DNA of 64,000 nt from NCBI GenBank assembly GCA_010645155.1, contig CM021314.1, positions 7,394,484 to 7,458,483 on the forward strand, read 5' to 3'. Position 1 is the stretch's first letter; every line of letters starts with the position of its first letter. The notes under the pieces are model-generated. The model was given only the letters and a program-made list of their open reading frames with translations, was not told the DNA's origin and ran no database searches. The translations under genes were made by a program, and so were the position numbers. Below are positions 35,914-48,722 of this stretch, in pieces. Source of the DNA: Tigriopus japonicus (lineage: Eukaryota > Arthropoda > Copepoda > Harpacticoida > Harpacticidae).

Positions 35914-36217
35914 TAGTGATGCGTTTCGAACCGGGAGTGCTGCCAGTTTTGACTCGGAAGTTTATCACTGTTAAAAAGGGCAGGTTGTATTCAACTTTTT
36001 GAAAAGACCTAAACAGGGACCAATTTGGCAACACTCGAACTAGTTCGATTTCGAGTTCCATTCATAGTTATAAAAATGAATTTCAAGTTGCAGTGTTGCC
36101 ATATTTTATGACAGATAAGGTCTATTGCCTGTTGAAAAGTTTAGTTGTGGTCAGATTTTTGACCCTTGAAACCAAAATGGCAAAACTGCCAAAAATCCAA
36201 CTCGAAACGCATCAGTA
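35914..36217. mobile_element. hAT-like MITE
   Basis: A 304-bp element starting TAGTGATGCGTTTCGA, with the inverse at the right end (15 of 16 match). A further internal inverted match is TGCCAGTTTTG. Flanking 8-mers GACTTAAC (35906-35913) and AACTTAAC (36218-36225) match at 7 of 8 positions, consistent with a hAT target duplication. There is no coding capacity. Confidence 0.75.
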
Positions 36218-36259
36218 AACTTAACCTCAAGACGAACGCTCAAAGAGGATCGAAAACTA

Positions 36260-36693
36260 CAGGGTGCGCCACTTAAAATCGGACATGAATAATTGATAAC
36301 TCCTCTCTGCACATGAGCAAATGATCCGCACCTGCTCTGCTAGAATTTTAGTGCATGCAGCTTTAAAGGCTGCAGTCAAGAAAGCCAATTTTTTAAACCT
36401 TTACTCCTCACCTTCTTTTCCAGAATGGTCTAATAAGTAAATTTCATGGATTAAGATCTGAAGAAGCCTTGAAGCAATGGTCCTCACAGACAAGCCTTGG
36501 ATAACCAATCTTTTTACGAGCATCTTTCTTGGTTGCCTTTTTTCTTGCTCAAACAGCTTAAGTCTCCATATCCCCTCAAAATAATAGCAAGTGATTGGCC
36601 CATGAGCTGGATTTGGGGGTCTTCACGCTAAAATTGAAATTGGCGTTGCTGGCCTTTTTCAAACCTCTGTCCGATTTTAAGTGGCGCACCCTG
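36260..36693. mobile_element. Tc1/mariner-like MITE with perfect terminal repeats
   Basis: A 434-bp element whose 26-bp terminal inverted repeats are identical (starting CAGGGTGCGCCACTTAAAAT), flanked by TA on both sides (36258-36259 and 36694-36695). Identical ends suggest recent activity. On the minus strand a short open stretch reads QGLSVRTIASRLLQ, loosely like a transposase helix-turn-helix, so it may be a deletion derivative of a full element; this point is weak. Confidence 0.85.
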
Positions 36694-37131
36694 TATGGGC
36701 ATAATGACAAAATTTGGATCTTTCCATTCTGCAGTTTTTGATCACCTGTATTCTAGAAATCCCTCGTAATGTTATCTTATTAAGGACCCCACCCCCAACA
36801 ACGGTTCATGATACGAAATGTTTTTTGACGTTTCGCATACCAGTGAAAAAGAGCGCGAGACAAACTGAACAACCCACCTTTTCACCCCCTTTGGGTTGGT
36901 TCACTTAGCGTCACCAGAGATAGCGTCTCTACATCCTGTTTTGGTATTATCTGTCTGTCCTATTAGGTAGGGAGCTGACCCACGCGTTGAGCACACCTTG
37001 CCATGAACAGTCCCTTTAACTGGGTTGACATCTATTCGTTCATTCTTCTACGAAGAGCTCAGTTGTGATCCCGACATCTCCATTGTGATAGATTCGTTGA
37101 GCCTTGAAGAGATCCAGAATTCAGTGTCAAG

Positions 37132-37479
37132 ATGTCCATAACTTCGAAAGTAGTCATCTTCCTTGTGATTGTCTCCATTGTCACGGTCTCGTGTCTCTCA
37201 GCTCAGCCACAAAAGACAGTTCACGCCCTTTGTTCCGATTGCGGGAAACCACGTGCTATGACCAGCCTTGTTCCTATCGTGGAAAAGAAAAAAGGCACCA
37301 AGAATTTCATTCAGTTCAAGAAAATCCTTCAAAGCCTGCATCAAAATCATGTCGAGAAGTTCGATCCTTTCGTTGAGACACGTTCCCAAATGTTTCTGTC
37401 TTTTAGTATTGGTTGGGCAATCTTGTATGCTTTTGCACTTGTGATCTTTATATCTGATGATATTCCGTTGTATTATTAA
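37132..37479 (+). CDS. Unrecognised small secretory or membrane protein
   Basis: Single open frame of 115 residues from an ATG with a purine at -3 (TCAAGATG). An N-terminal hydrophobic segment (about residues 7-22, VVIFLVIVSIVTVSCL) looks like a signal peptide, with possible cleavage before SAQPQK. Two close cysteines follow in LCSDCGK, then a basic and polar middle region, and a C-terminal hydrophobic helix (about 89-107, LSFSIGWAILYAFALVIFI) ending DDIPLYY. That layout suggests a small type I membrane protein. I recognise no family. The only poly(A)-like hexamer, ATTAAA at 37475-37480, overlaps the stop codon. The gene could be lineage-specific, or a chance frame with fortunate hydrophobic ends. 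Confidence 0.45.
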   Translation: MSITSKVVIFLVIVSIVTVSCLSAQPQKTVHALCSDCGKPRAMTSLVPIVEKKKGTKNFIQFKKILQSLHQNHVEKFDPFVETRSQMFLSFSIGWAILYAFALVIFISDDIPLYY

Positions 37480-38640
37480 AGGTTTCATGTTGCGTTCAGA
37501 TTCGAATTTTATTTCTTACTCAACAGCTTCAATCATTCATACAAAAGTTGTGTAACGTAGATATTGTTAGCTTGTCGGGTGGGTGAATTTTTGGGCGACC
37601 TAAAAGTCTGTTCCAAACTTGGTATTATGCGGAATATTCATTTGGACACGATACGTGTCATGAGATAAGATTTACGCCAGAAATTTGTGGGACGAGTATG
37701 AGTTGGAAATAGGGAAATTTTACATACGTGTCAGACTTCTACGTTTCAATTATTCACAAGGGTAAATTTCACGAATCTTGGTAACTACGGTGATAAAAGA
37801 AGGATGAATTGGTAACATTAAAAAACTCAACAACATTGTTTTGGGACTTCTTCTTTTCACCAGGTCGAATGAATATAAATGGTCGCTCTTGATTAGTTTG
37901 TTTCTTTTGGGTCTAACTTGAGTTTGCCCGATAATCCGTGGCATAATTGGACAACTTCATTGATATGGTGAAAAATCTGTTTTAGTTAATCCAGAATGAC
38001 TACTCAAACATCATAAATGTACAATTCAAGATGGAAAGAAACGGTTGGTAAATGCTCTACGATGCAAAAGAAATCCCGTGGCGTTCAAAAGAAGCGCTCA
38101 ACTGAATCCCAGGATTGCCAGTGGAAAAATGTAAGACTAAAAAAGCGGTGAAAGAAGTGGCTACTGGTAACTATACGGTCAACATCACCAAATACTCGAT
38201 GACATGGATGGCCGAGCAGACCTCTCTCTCTGATCCTTATAAGGTTACAAAAGAGAAAGCATCCATCAACGTCTTTTAAAGTGCTCAATTAATTCAGAAA
38301 GGGGAAAGATTCCTGACCACGTGATTCAGCTCAAATAAAAGTTTTGGCAACACTTCATTTCGAATCAAATCAGAGGTTGGGTGAGCGTCATGCGGGTAGC
38401 TAAGAAAGATGATGGTTACGAATTGGGGAGGGGGAAGGGTTATTCAAAAAGCAAGGCAGTTTTGTGAGGCACTGAAATTCAATCTAAAGAAAACTAGATT
38501 CGCCTTTAATTGGAGATTGGCTGCGTTTAACGTGGAGGGTCCATTGTGTTAGTTCATATTGCCAACTGTTGCGAGGGTTGCATCCGTGCACGTGGCTTGT
38601 GTATTATAAAATGCGCGAGGTATCGAGGACGAGTCGAGGA
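37480..38640. other. Intergenic region, nothing recognised
   Basis: Sequence between the small plus-strand gene and the 3' end of headcase. No exon, repeat or transposon termini were identified. It should contain the headcase 3' UTR. Confidence 0.5.
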
Positions 38641-41600
38641 TCACGCCGAATTGACCCTATGAACTCGTAATCCCGAAATGGCAGCCATGGCTTGTTGATA
38701 CTGCCGCACTTGCATGGATTGCAAGCGGGCAAGTTTCTGAGGGTCACCCTGCTTTACATACATAGCCAGGGATTTGCAGAAATGCGTGTCTTGGACACCG
38801 CAGTTGGGACAAGAGACCACCTGGGAGTAATCGGAGAAGAAATTAAAGCGCTGGTCCGGGTGGATCACCATCTCATGGCAGTTGTTGCACTGAAAGAAAC
38901 GAACGCCCACTTTTCATTAGACTGCACATCAATTTGTAACACGCATCAACTAGTGCATTGTAAGCTCGAGGTCAGTTTTTTGGCAAAAAAATGTACTTGA
39001 ATCGAAAGTGGAACTTCCTCATTGGATTTCACCTAACCATGGCTCCCCAAGGGCTTTTTCAAAATCTCAATGTGAGTTTGAATGATCAAAATGCATTTGG
39101 TATGGTCCTAAACTAGTGTTTACATAGCATTTACCTTGAGTTTCTCGGCGCAACAAGGGTTCGCAGCGAAAATGTCATAGGAATACATTGTACCCAAAAT
39201 CAAATGCGATCCGGTCCACGGTTTCATGCAGATTCGGCAACACACATTGGCAGTCCAACCCTCCAAACAACCCATGCACACGGCAGTGAGATAATTCGTC
39301 TTGCCTTCGTGCTTCACCTGGAAATATTTGAGCGGTAAATCAAGAAAGTTCCCAAATGTCATCGATTCCGTTGCCTGAGCATTTTTTATGATCGGTTTGC
39401 ATGCACCATTAACGTGGTTTTAAAGGCATTCTGTGGTAGAATTTATGTACCTTAATGCAGCTTTTATTATGCTGTCTGGGTGAGAGAAAGAACGTCCCAT
39501 CTAGAAGCGGATATCGATCAAATATGTGCAAAACTGAAGCACACACCACGCAGGGAACACGGTTCATTTTATTGCTAGCGTAGGAGGACAAGATAAAGAT
39601 CCGAGTCTCGTCGTTGCCAATACTGCATTCATCTTCCATCTGAAAGAGAGGGAATGAAACAAAGAGATAAGAAGAAGATTTTCGGAGGAAAGTCAATCTA
39701 TTGAAAAAGTTTTGGGGAAAACTTGCCCTTCAATTGGATTGAGCTCTTACCTTAATATGATACGAGTTAATCTTGTGTTTGGGAAGAACGTTGAATGAGC
39801 TATAATCCTGTCTCCTCAAGAATATGCTCCCACCTGAATCATGCCTGAAAAGATGAAGAGAACTCAAAATGAAAACTCCGCCATATTTCTTGCAGTTAGT
39901 AAGAGATCACGTTAGTATTAGTTACGAAAACATTCTCAAAGCTATTTTATCGATAAAACCATGACAATGTCATTGTAAGTGGTAGTAAGGAAAAATGTTT
40001 CCGCTCCGCTTAAATATTCCCCCACCCAATTACGTATTTCATAATGAGCGCTAGCCATTTTTCTCGAGCTCGCCGAGTTTTTAAAGTGGTAACACGTGCC
40101 ACCGAAAAAAGATATGATGAAGACATCCCCACCAGACGGTGTTCCATTTAGTTTATGGACATTTTTACGAGTAGCCAAGGCTTGATGGGCGCAAGCTGCT
40201 TCCCGGGTAGTTTCATTAATACCTCTAATGTCCACAAAGACCAAGGAAAGCCATCATAGGCACCAGAGATCCTTCTATACGTCATAGCTCTTCCAAGCTA
40301 GAACACAATCTTCAAATACAGCTGCCGCTTTCAAAACAAGCACTGCCAGCCAACCGTGAGTGAGTGGGTGGATTGAATGGTTGCCGTATTCATTCTCAGT
40401 TCCATCCGGGTGTGCCTTAAGGGCTCGCGTTTCTCTCTCAGATTTCGCGTTAGCTTTGGCCAACACCCACATGTACAGTACGTACGTCCGTTCTTATGGC
40501 AACACGCGGTTTACATTCCTTATCTGACAATCGCGCCTGCATACCAAGTCATGAATTTGCAGGGGGTTTCACTGACTCAGCTCGAGTGGAAACATCGCCA
40601 ATCTAGCAAAGTCTCTCCATGTCGCAAATTCTTTTCTTATCCTGCTTTCACTTTTATGTGACATTCTCGATCAACTTTGGCTGACGCTTCATTGGCCAGC
40701 CTTTTCAGTGGTGACTCAGTCCTAGCAGCCTTTCCTAACGAAAGAGAGAGAAGAAAGAGGAAGAAAGAAAGAAATCTAAGGCTTGCGTAAAGCTAGCCAA
40801 AGCCAAGGGAAGTACAGCAGTAACCTTGCCCTTCATTCAAGGTCAGCCAGTTCAATCCAATAGCTCAGCCTTGCTTTGTGGAACAAGTTTTCCTAGTATG
40901 ACGTAATCGACGACCGAGTCGAGCTTGTTTTGATGTGACCCGGAATTCGTAACTTAAAATGGAATAATTATGTAACGTTTCGTGTACTCAAACTTCATAT
41001 TAATATATGTAGCAACTAATTTCTCTGGTCTTTGAAGGGGTTGAGTTGTTTTGATTTGGTTTTCCTTGAAATAAACCTGAAAAAAAGAGTTTGCTCGAGG
41101 GCGAAAAGGCCGAAAACGCTCAAGGCAGGTCCGACCAAGTCCATGAAGTCAGTGGAATTGTTGTAGGTACGTGATACTCTGTATCTTTGCCTTCAATATA
41201 CCATGGTGTTGCACTTTTTTGCCGCATCCCGTCATGGCCTCGGTTTACGTTGCCATGAGGCCTCGATTTCGATCGCCTTCATCAAGCGAAGAGGCTATTC
41301 CAACAAAAGAAGTGCATATATATTTTCCAGACATAGCAAGCAACACTTTGGAAGCTGGAAGTGCATTTTTGCAGACGTTCCGAATTAGATCTACTATACT
41401 TCCTGTTAAGATACCTCGCAAAGAACACTATCCTTTCCAGTTGTTACGCTAAATTTGGCCCCAGTTAGCAAGAAAAGGTACGGGTGTCATCGTCTACTTG
41501 TTCTAGTCTTAGAAGAAAATAGGCATTATCAGGTGGATGACTAGAGACCGTAACCAATTAAATTTGTTTAGTATTTCCTTGTCTTAATTTGTTTGAGCTC

Positions 41601-44600
41601 TCAGTGATAAACAATCTCGAAAAGAGGTAATCCGTCCACTAAGATTCCAGTCATCTTACTATTGCAGGCAATCTACCATTCGTTTAGAAAATAAAGACAA
41701 ATCAAGAGGTCCTAATGTTTAGAAAAAAATCATTAATACTGCCAAGATAACTTGTTAAAACGGAGTTGGAATTCAACATGTTTTGGGAGACCCATTCAGT
41801 TACATTCGAGACTTCATTTTGATGAATCATTTCAGTTCGAATTGAACTCTTTTGTCTTACGAAAAGCCTTCAATTCCGAAAAATTCGTGATTCTAGCCTT
41901 TTCTATATATGATTGCAAAGGGCGCAAAATTTATAGGCGGTATAATTTTTATGCCCCAATAATGATTCGTTAAACTGAACTCTAAAACCATACGGTGCAG
42001 GTTGTTTTTATGCAAATCACTTTCCTACATCATGTTGAATACTTCTAATTAATTTTTGTCTAGTCTGAACTAAGCCAGAGCCCGCTTATTTTATAATTCT
42101 AATTGAAAGAAGAATAAGGGTTTCTTAATTGAATCATTTTCGTTCTCCCCTTGGTCTAGACACACAACCTTGTCCCAAATTCCTTGGTCTCAGACTACGT
42201 TAAGGCTGGTGGTCTTATGGGCTCTCAACCTTGCCATGTCTAGTTCTTCACTTGGAAAAAGCTTCTTTGGCACCACTGCTCAGTCTCCTCAAAAAGCCAA
42301 GCATAAAGCAACAAAACGAGGACTTAAGAGGGGGAAATCCTCGACCCCCCCTCGGTTTGAAAGAGCAATGGGCGTTTTTTTCATAACATTAATTCTTGCC
42401 CGAGGCTACCTGATGTGCTGGACACTGGTTTGTGGGCAACTTAATGACATGGGGTCCTTACTAGGTCAAGGTGGTGATTAATATCACTAGTGAAGGGCCG
42501 CTTGGAACACGGATCCAAATTAACTTTGTTCGAGGAAGACGAACCCCGCCTTTGATATTTCAACATTTTGTGCATCTCCTAGCCTTTCGTGAGAAAATGC
42601 ATCGCCTTTCTCCCTGACAGGGTGGTTATTTATAGCTCATTTTCTCTCAATCATTTGGAGCCATTCATGAATGGCTTTTCGACGTGTTCCATCGCTTTTA
42701 AATGTCAACCCGATTAGTGTACTCATCGTTTGCTCATGAAGCGATTTTCCAATCCTGGAACACTCGCCTCTCAACACTTTAGAGGGGTGGCACAACGTTC
42801 CTAGCTTCGAAAACGAGACAGTTTGGGATCGATTCTCGACGTCTGGTCTGGAAAAGCATTTTCCCTTCATGCTCGTGGATCCTATTCCCCCTCCCAAAAC
42901 CCTCTTTTCCCCCTCTCTCAAGTTCTCCTTGAAAGTCTTGCCTTGCATTCGTCCTCCCCACATCATTCAGACTTATTGGACAACTCAACTATTGGACAGG
43001 CCTTCCTTAGTAGAATAGGCGATCAAATTAAGTTGGAACATGTCTGGAACACAACAAACCCAACTCGCAAACCTTGACCATCTCAAAACAACTTATTCAA
43101 TTACACTACTCATTCAAACCTATCCAACCATAGTTGTACATCCGTAGTTCTAAAATGCCTTTCATTGGGATGAAAGCGCTCCCATGTAAGGTTAACCACC
43201 GAGCAATTCGAGGAAAGCCTAGTCGAGTTGTGTGCCAAAATTGTTTTTTATGAATACGTAGAGTATCATTTTTCATCGTCCTCTTCACATGAATGAGCAG
43301 CTGGTGTTGTTGCTAGGTCCATGCATTCCAATTGCATTCACAGGAGTAACTTCGAACGCCACAACAACAACCAGACCAACATGATCCAACCTTGCTAGAC
43401 GCAGCCAATTGCACTCAGCCAATGGTTCAGACCTGAGCACTGTGCTCTCGAAGCGAGTGAGTGTGTAGCAACATCATTGTACTTGGATGAAGGCGAGTCT
43501 TTCGTTTCCTTCTTACTCTTCTTCTGGCCAAAACTGATGTGATCTGATAGAGGAGAGCCATCTATTTGGTTCAAAACCACGATGGTTCGTGCTACATGTT
43601 AGTGTACGAGTGGATGCAACTCTTCCAACAGAGCCCTCGATCTTCGGAGGATGAAGTTCAACATGATCTGTTCGGTTCTCTCCAGTCTCGGATCATCCAC
43701 ACGTCGTCACCACAGACTGGTTCCTGTTTAACTAATGGCCGACGCCTATTTATCATCGGTTTGGGAAGGTGCACACTGTGCTTCTGAAGCTGCTTGCCCA
43801 TGGCAATTCACATTGCAGATGCAGTTGCACCCTGGTGGGTGTAGGAACAAGGGAGAATAGGAAAAGGGGGAAAGAGTCATACTCATACCCCGTGATAAAG
43901 GCCAAGAAACGCTAGCAAAACGTTGCTGACGAGTCCAAACGAGGTCTGAGAGTGTAAACACAATGCTAACCGTATTTCAATTCATGTTTTAGAAAATGGG
44001 AGAATCACATTTTCTGTGGAGAGCTAATCGATTTGGAATCAATATACTTTCTCTTTGAAGCAATGATTACATTCCACAAAATTCTGTGTGGACTCTGCCC
44101 ACTTGCAAAAACGTTGGATCTTTCTGACTGATGCATGCAAACTCGCAGGTGGTTTTTGCACGTTTCAAGACAAGGCCTGCTTTCAAGCTCTTTGTTGGCA
44201 GGAAAAATGCCGTTCTCAAGAAACCCTTCATGCTCTTCGACTGGTTTGACGGTGTTGCTATGAGAGAGGTAAAGACGAGGTGAGCTCAATCAATCCAACT
44301 ATGAATCCACGTAGATTAAAAGAGAGTTCCCCCTTTCAAATCTTTACCTCTCTCTTTGTTATCTATAGTCATTTGATTTTAGTTCATTTAATGAGTTTGT
44401 CCCAGTGGTATTAAGATCAGCCAAAAAATAAACTTGACTTGGATTATTTTTTGAGCTTCAATGAAGATAGACGAGCATGTATAAACACCTACCGCATTCG
44501 CTCCTGAATGAGATTGCGAGACTTTGGAACCACACTGGCACCGTCATGTGAAGATGGACTGCTCCCAGAAGGACTAAATCCCACAGGTGATCCACTTAGA

Positions 44601-45480
44601 ATTGAGCTGCTGCCTGAGGTGGTTGAAGAAATGGAGTTTGTCCGATTACGCGGAACATTTTGAGCATCAGAGCGTCGAATTGAAGACTGCAAAAGGGAAT
44701 GTTGTTGTTCAATAGTCACGTTGTTACATCAACTGCAAATTCCTAAACTAATGTTGCTTTCAATGGATGTCAATCTCATGCCTAAGCAAAAGTCATCAAC
44801 ATAACGAGGAGGAAAATCAGTCTTACCATTTGAGCATTGCTGGGACTGCCATGATGAGCAGAGGCACTGTTGTTGGCCCCACCCAACATGGGAAGACCAA
44901 TGGCAATGGTAGACTTGCTGTTAGATTGGCTCTTGCTTTTCTTGCGTTTCCGTTTTCCATGGGGATCCCCCACGCCGTTGGCCATTCTCATGTGGGACGG
45001 GGGTGGACACGAGTCCATTTCAGTGCCCGGGGGTGGATCAGGTCGGACCCAATCGAGATCCTTTCTGATATGTCCGTGGCCACAGAGGCACTCACAGATC
45101 TGAAACACGAGCTCGTAACCCCTCTTGGTCCAGAGGTTCTGGGCGAGTTGCTTGTCAGTCCAGGACTTGGCCCTGGGACAGGACTTTAAATACTGCAAGA
45201 CACTTTCCTCAAAGGATTCGAAACAGGCACTGTGGAGGTACGGAGAGGCAGTACATTGGTCATAGGAACAAATGATTTTCACAGCATCAAAGAGATCGTC
45301 TTGGGCAATGGCGACGTGTTCAGGATTGGCACCATTGAGAAACAGACATGCATTATTGGGTGTCGCACAAGGCCACGGACCTGTGTCCCGGTTAAAGGCC
45401 AATGCTTGGACTGACGTAGAGGAGACGCTTTGGTTCAATTTTGACTTGGACTCCCCAGAATGACGACGATGTGGTGACAT
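38641..45480 (-). CDS. hdc: Headcase protein homologue
   Basis: Six exons (45480-44827, 44686-44493, 39844-39751, 39639-39451, 39317-39135, 38889-38641) give 520 residues. Headcase (HECA in vertebrates) is a cytoplasmic regulator of cell proliferation and differentiation, best known from Drosophila imaginal cells and tracheal branching. The N-terminal Cys-rich domain includes KIICSYDQCTASPYLHSACF, then AQNLWTKRGYELVFQICECL and CGHGHIRKDLDWVRP. A basic Lys/Arg stretch and a Ser-rich linker follow. The second conserved domain starts HDSGGSIFLRRQDYSSFNVL, includes GTMYSYDIFAANPCC, and ends with paired CxxC motifs (CNNCHEM, CPNCGVQ). A TTG lies in frame upstream, but the first ATG is at 45480; further 5' exons cannot be excluded. 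A 4.65-kb intron separates the two domains. Confidence 0.9.
39845..44492 (-). other. Large headcase intron
   Basis: No exon with family similarity was found in this 4.65-kb intron. It holds a purine-rich AG/AAG repeat at about 40739-40777. An open frame at 42170-42481 (+) has no recognisable features. Long introns in developmental regulators often hold enhancers, but no specific site can be named. Confidence 0.5.
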
Positions 45481-48400
45481 GGGGGGTTCAATGGACAACG
45501 GGGTAAATGTAAAGGGTGCGGATATTATAGCAAGGGGAACGCGGGAGAAGGTGCTCAGTCACACCGAGTAAATTAGATAGCGAGAGACGACGTGACGTGA
45601 TTAAGGAAGATATCGTTGTTCATAAACTCAGGTACTATGGAGGACTCTGATTGGAAACCTGTGCAGGGGACATCAAACGTTGGGAACAGGGTAGGGGTAT
45701 AAACTACCAAATACCTTGAACGAAGAGGACACACACTGGCACAAGGCCACTGATGAGAATTCCAGAAATGGATTTCAACGAAACGAAATCAAATGGATCA
45801 GGCACTCAGCCCAGACACCCACTTAAGTCATATGCACTTCTTCACTTTGCAACATTCACTAGACAGACAATCAGACACGCGGACAGCATTCACCGCTACT
45901 ACAAGCTCACTAAGGTATTTCTGAGGTCCATATTGTCCAGCCGCAGCACATCACACACTGAGAGAGAAGTCCGAAGGAAACTAGGGGAGGACACCGAGAG
46001 TTTTGCCAAAAGAGTGTTCGATTGTTTTTTGATCCTGGATTGCGGATTGGTAACATTCACGAATGGGCTCCAAATGTTCCACTAATTTGGTTGGAAAGGA
46101 TGATTTGGATTTGAGGATGATGATGATCAGTCAGGTACGTTGTAGCACTCAGGCTTTTGACTCTGGCCGAGGCAGATACAATGAAGAAGGCTGGAAGTTA
46201 AAACTGCTTAGTCGATTTGGAAGTGATCTTAAAAAAAACATGGTGACTCAATTGCGCAAGACATGTTCCGAGCTGAGCGATTACGTAATACGAGCGAGGC
46301 AAGTCAGAGTATACCAAAATTTGAGCCCGCCAAAACGCAGACAAGTACGTCATTGCGGATCGCAATGATTTCAATCTCATCAAAAGATCTAACAAGTATG
46401 TCTATGCGGGCCACATAACAAGTTTCGTTAACATCATTGCAACTGTTTACTTTACTCTCCCAATTCCTGCCGCAAGCGTTCAAGTGTTCTTCTCGGACAA
46501 GGCGAAAAAACGTGTGCCTCTGTCGATTAATCACAATGACAACCACATTCCAAGAGGCTTGAGACATGTCTCGAACATTTCATGTGCACCAATAATGCCT
46601 ATATATGTTTTGCCCTTGAATTTCACCATGTGCTTTTGTAGCCAAAGCGGCCAGTACCACACTTGATAGTGCATATACAAGGAGTCGCGTTAGGTCTTAC
46701 CTGTCGGGGCTTGGGAAGAAAACTAAAAGTCCGCCTGTTCGTTTCCCTGATCGTTCTGGAGAACAACATGAACACTCGCTCTCGTTTCGTGGTGTTTCTC
46801 CGTGCCATTCCTCCAAGAGTCTTCAAAAGCTCTCCTGCTCTTGCTCCTTCCAAGTTGCCTTAGTTCCTCCTCGCTAAAGCAGACTCCATTCGGAGAGCGG
46901 GAGAGGAGAGGAAAAAAGCCTTCGTACCCTTCGTCACTACTACGACATTCAACCATCGCCAACCGATAACCGTCCTCTGCCCCATGGTGCGCATTTGGGA
47001 TGAAGCGAGGTCCGACGCCAACAATGCTGTTGCCAAGCTGTTGTTACGCCCTTTTGCACATATCTCCTCTCCCTCCTCTGTCTCGTCCCTCTCTCTCTCT
47101 CTCTCTCTTAGTGTGTGTTTTCATCCAATGTGCTTGCATGTTCGCCTCTCCTCGTGGAACCACATGTACTACGGAGTCTTGAACGTGGATATACCGTACG
47201 CCGGTTCCCCACCGTTGGCTACGAATCCGAGGCTGACTCGAACCGCGAGCCTCACTCACTTTGTCAGTGGCCAAGTGGGCCCTCGTCGGCCCTGAGTCTG
47301 GACGGACTCAAGCAACAACACTTCACCACAAGTGATGATGGCGTCATCCTTTTCCTGTAGATCGATCTCCGTCCTCCTCCTCCATTCCTTCTTCAGACAC
47401 AGTGGAGCTCCATCCGTCGCTCATCGAACAACGGCGTTCACTCCCCGATTTCCTCCGTTTTCGCTGAGACAGGCGTGCCTAGACTTGGTAAAGGTAGAAC
47501 ACTGCTCTTCCCAAAAAAGCTGGGGACAAGAGCGAGGATGATGTTCAGCTTCAGGGCCAATGTCGCCGTCAGAGTCTATTCTCCGTCTCTCCCCTCGTTT
47601 TCAGAGTTCTCTTTTTCTGCGTGTTCCCTCTGCACTGTGTGAATGGCTTGCTTACAGGAAAGAGATGAGCGTCATTGGTACGTAGTGTGTGCTTACTCCT
47701 CGTTCTTCTCTGGTATGTGGGCAGCATGCACTAGTGGTATACCAGGATGAAGGAGGCCAGGTCTGGAGGTAGTTCTGCCCATTTCGTCCGCACTATCTTG
47801 ACGGATTTTTTTTCATGGCCCTCTCGTACCAAAGAATACAGTCTGTCCAGACCTGAGAGTCCCTCGTGGTCGGCGTTTTTTTCAAGTGTTTCCGCCTTAC
47901 AAAATGGGGTTGGGTTTTGCTACACAATTTCCTACCCCCGCGCCAAAACTGTGCGAAAAACATTTGTTTCTCAATAACCATCTCTCTTCTCAGAACTTGG
48001 ATGAATCATGAATCCTGTACCAAACTGAAAATGAAGAAACCAGATGTAATTTACTACGAACTTCCATTCACCTGTGCTTGAAAAGGAGTACAATGGTTCT
48101 TTTTCGTAACTCACTGAAGCAGGAGAGAGCTTGCTTCATGCACGCATACACGCACATATCTACCAGTATGGTTTAGCTCAACAGGAAAATTGAGGAAAAA
48201 TCATCTCCGTCATGTCCGCTAGAAGTTGACGGTACATATTGCTGGCGTGAAATAAAAAAAAGCATGGAAGCTTTTCGCGCCAAAAGTAGCAGTCCATCTG
48301 GCCATGTCGCTCTTTTTCATGGTCACAATAGGATCTTTTGAGAACCTCGATGATCCTGGACGAGTTGTTAGCGTTAAACATGGTCTAGAATCAGTTCTGG

Positions 48401-48714
48401 GCTTGTTTTCACATTTCAAAAATCTGTTTGGATGTTTTTCAAAACGGCGATGTTCCTTTCATGGATCACTTGCCTTATTCAGCTTATTATTATTATTATG
48501 TTTTGTGGGTTGCAGATTTTTTTATTACCGCTACAAGGAATTTTCGATTTTTTTCAGGGATATTTTTGGTACGTCTATCAGGCTCCTTGGTTTTTCGATT
48601 TGTTGCTCGTCAGTCTTCGTTGAGAATATGTAGGAGCTGATCCACTAACAGCTTTTAAGGCAGGGTTTGATAAATTTTCAAACAGTAATCCTTATCAATT
48701 AGCAATTAAGTATT
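45481..48714. other. Upstream region of headcase, gene-poor
   Basis: Presumed headcase promoter and 5' region. It contains a (CT)10 microsatellite at 47089-47108 and pyrimidine-rich stretches around it. Many short frames exist, but none has family motifs or exon partners. Confidence 0.5.
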
Positions 48715-48722
48715 GTCTAGAT

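Larger units (their letters stand above)
34893..37131. other. Intergenic region with two DNA-transposon MITEs
   Basis: Gap between the start of MFS copy B and the small plus-strand gene at 37132. It contains a hAT-like MITE (35914-36217) and, 42 bp further on, a Tc1/mariner-like MITE (36260-36693). Nothing else coding was recognised. Confidence 0.6.

Noticed and set aside
42170..42481. 103-codon frame inside the large headcase intron
   Set aside because: No family motif, no splice partners and no regulatory context; consistent with chance.
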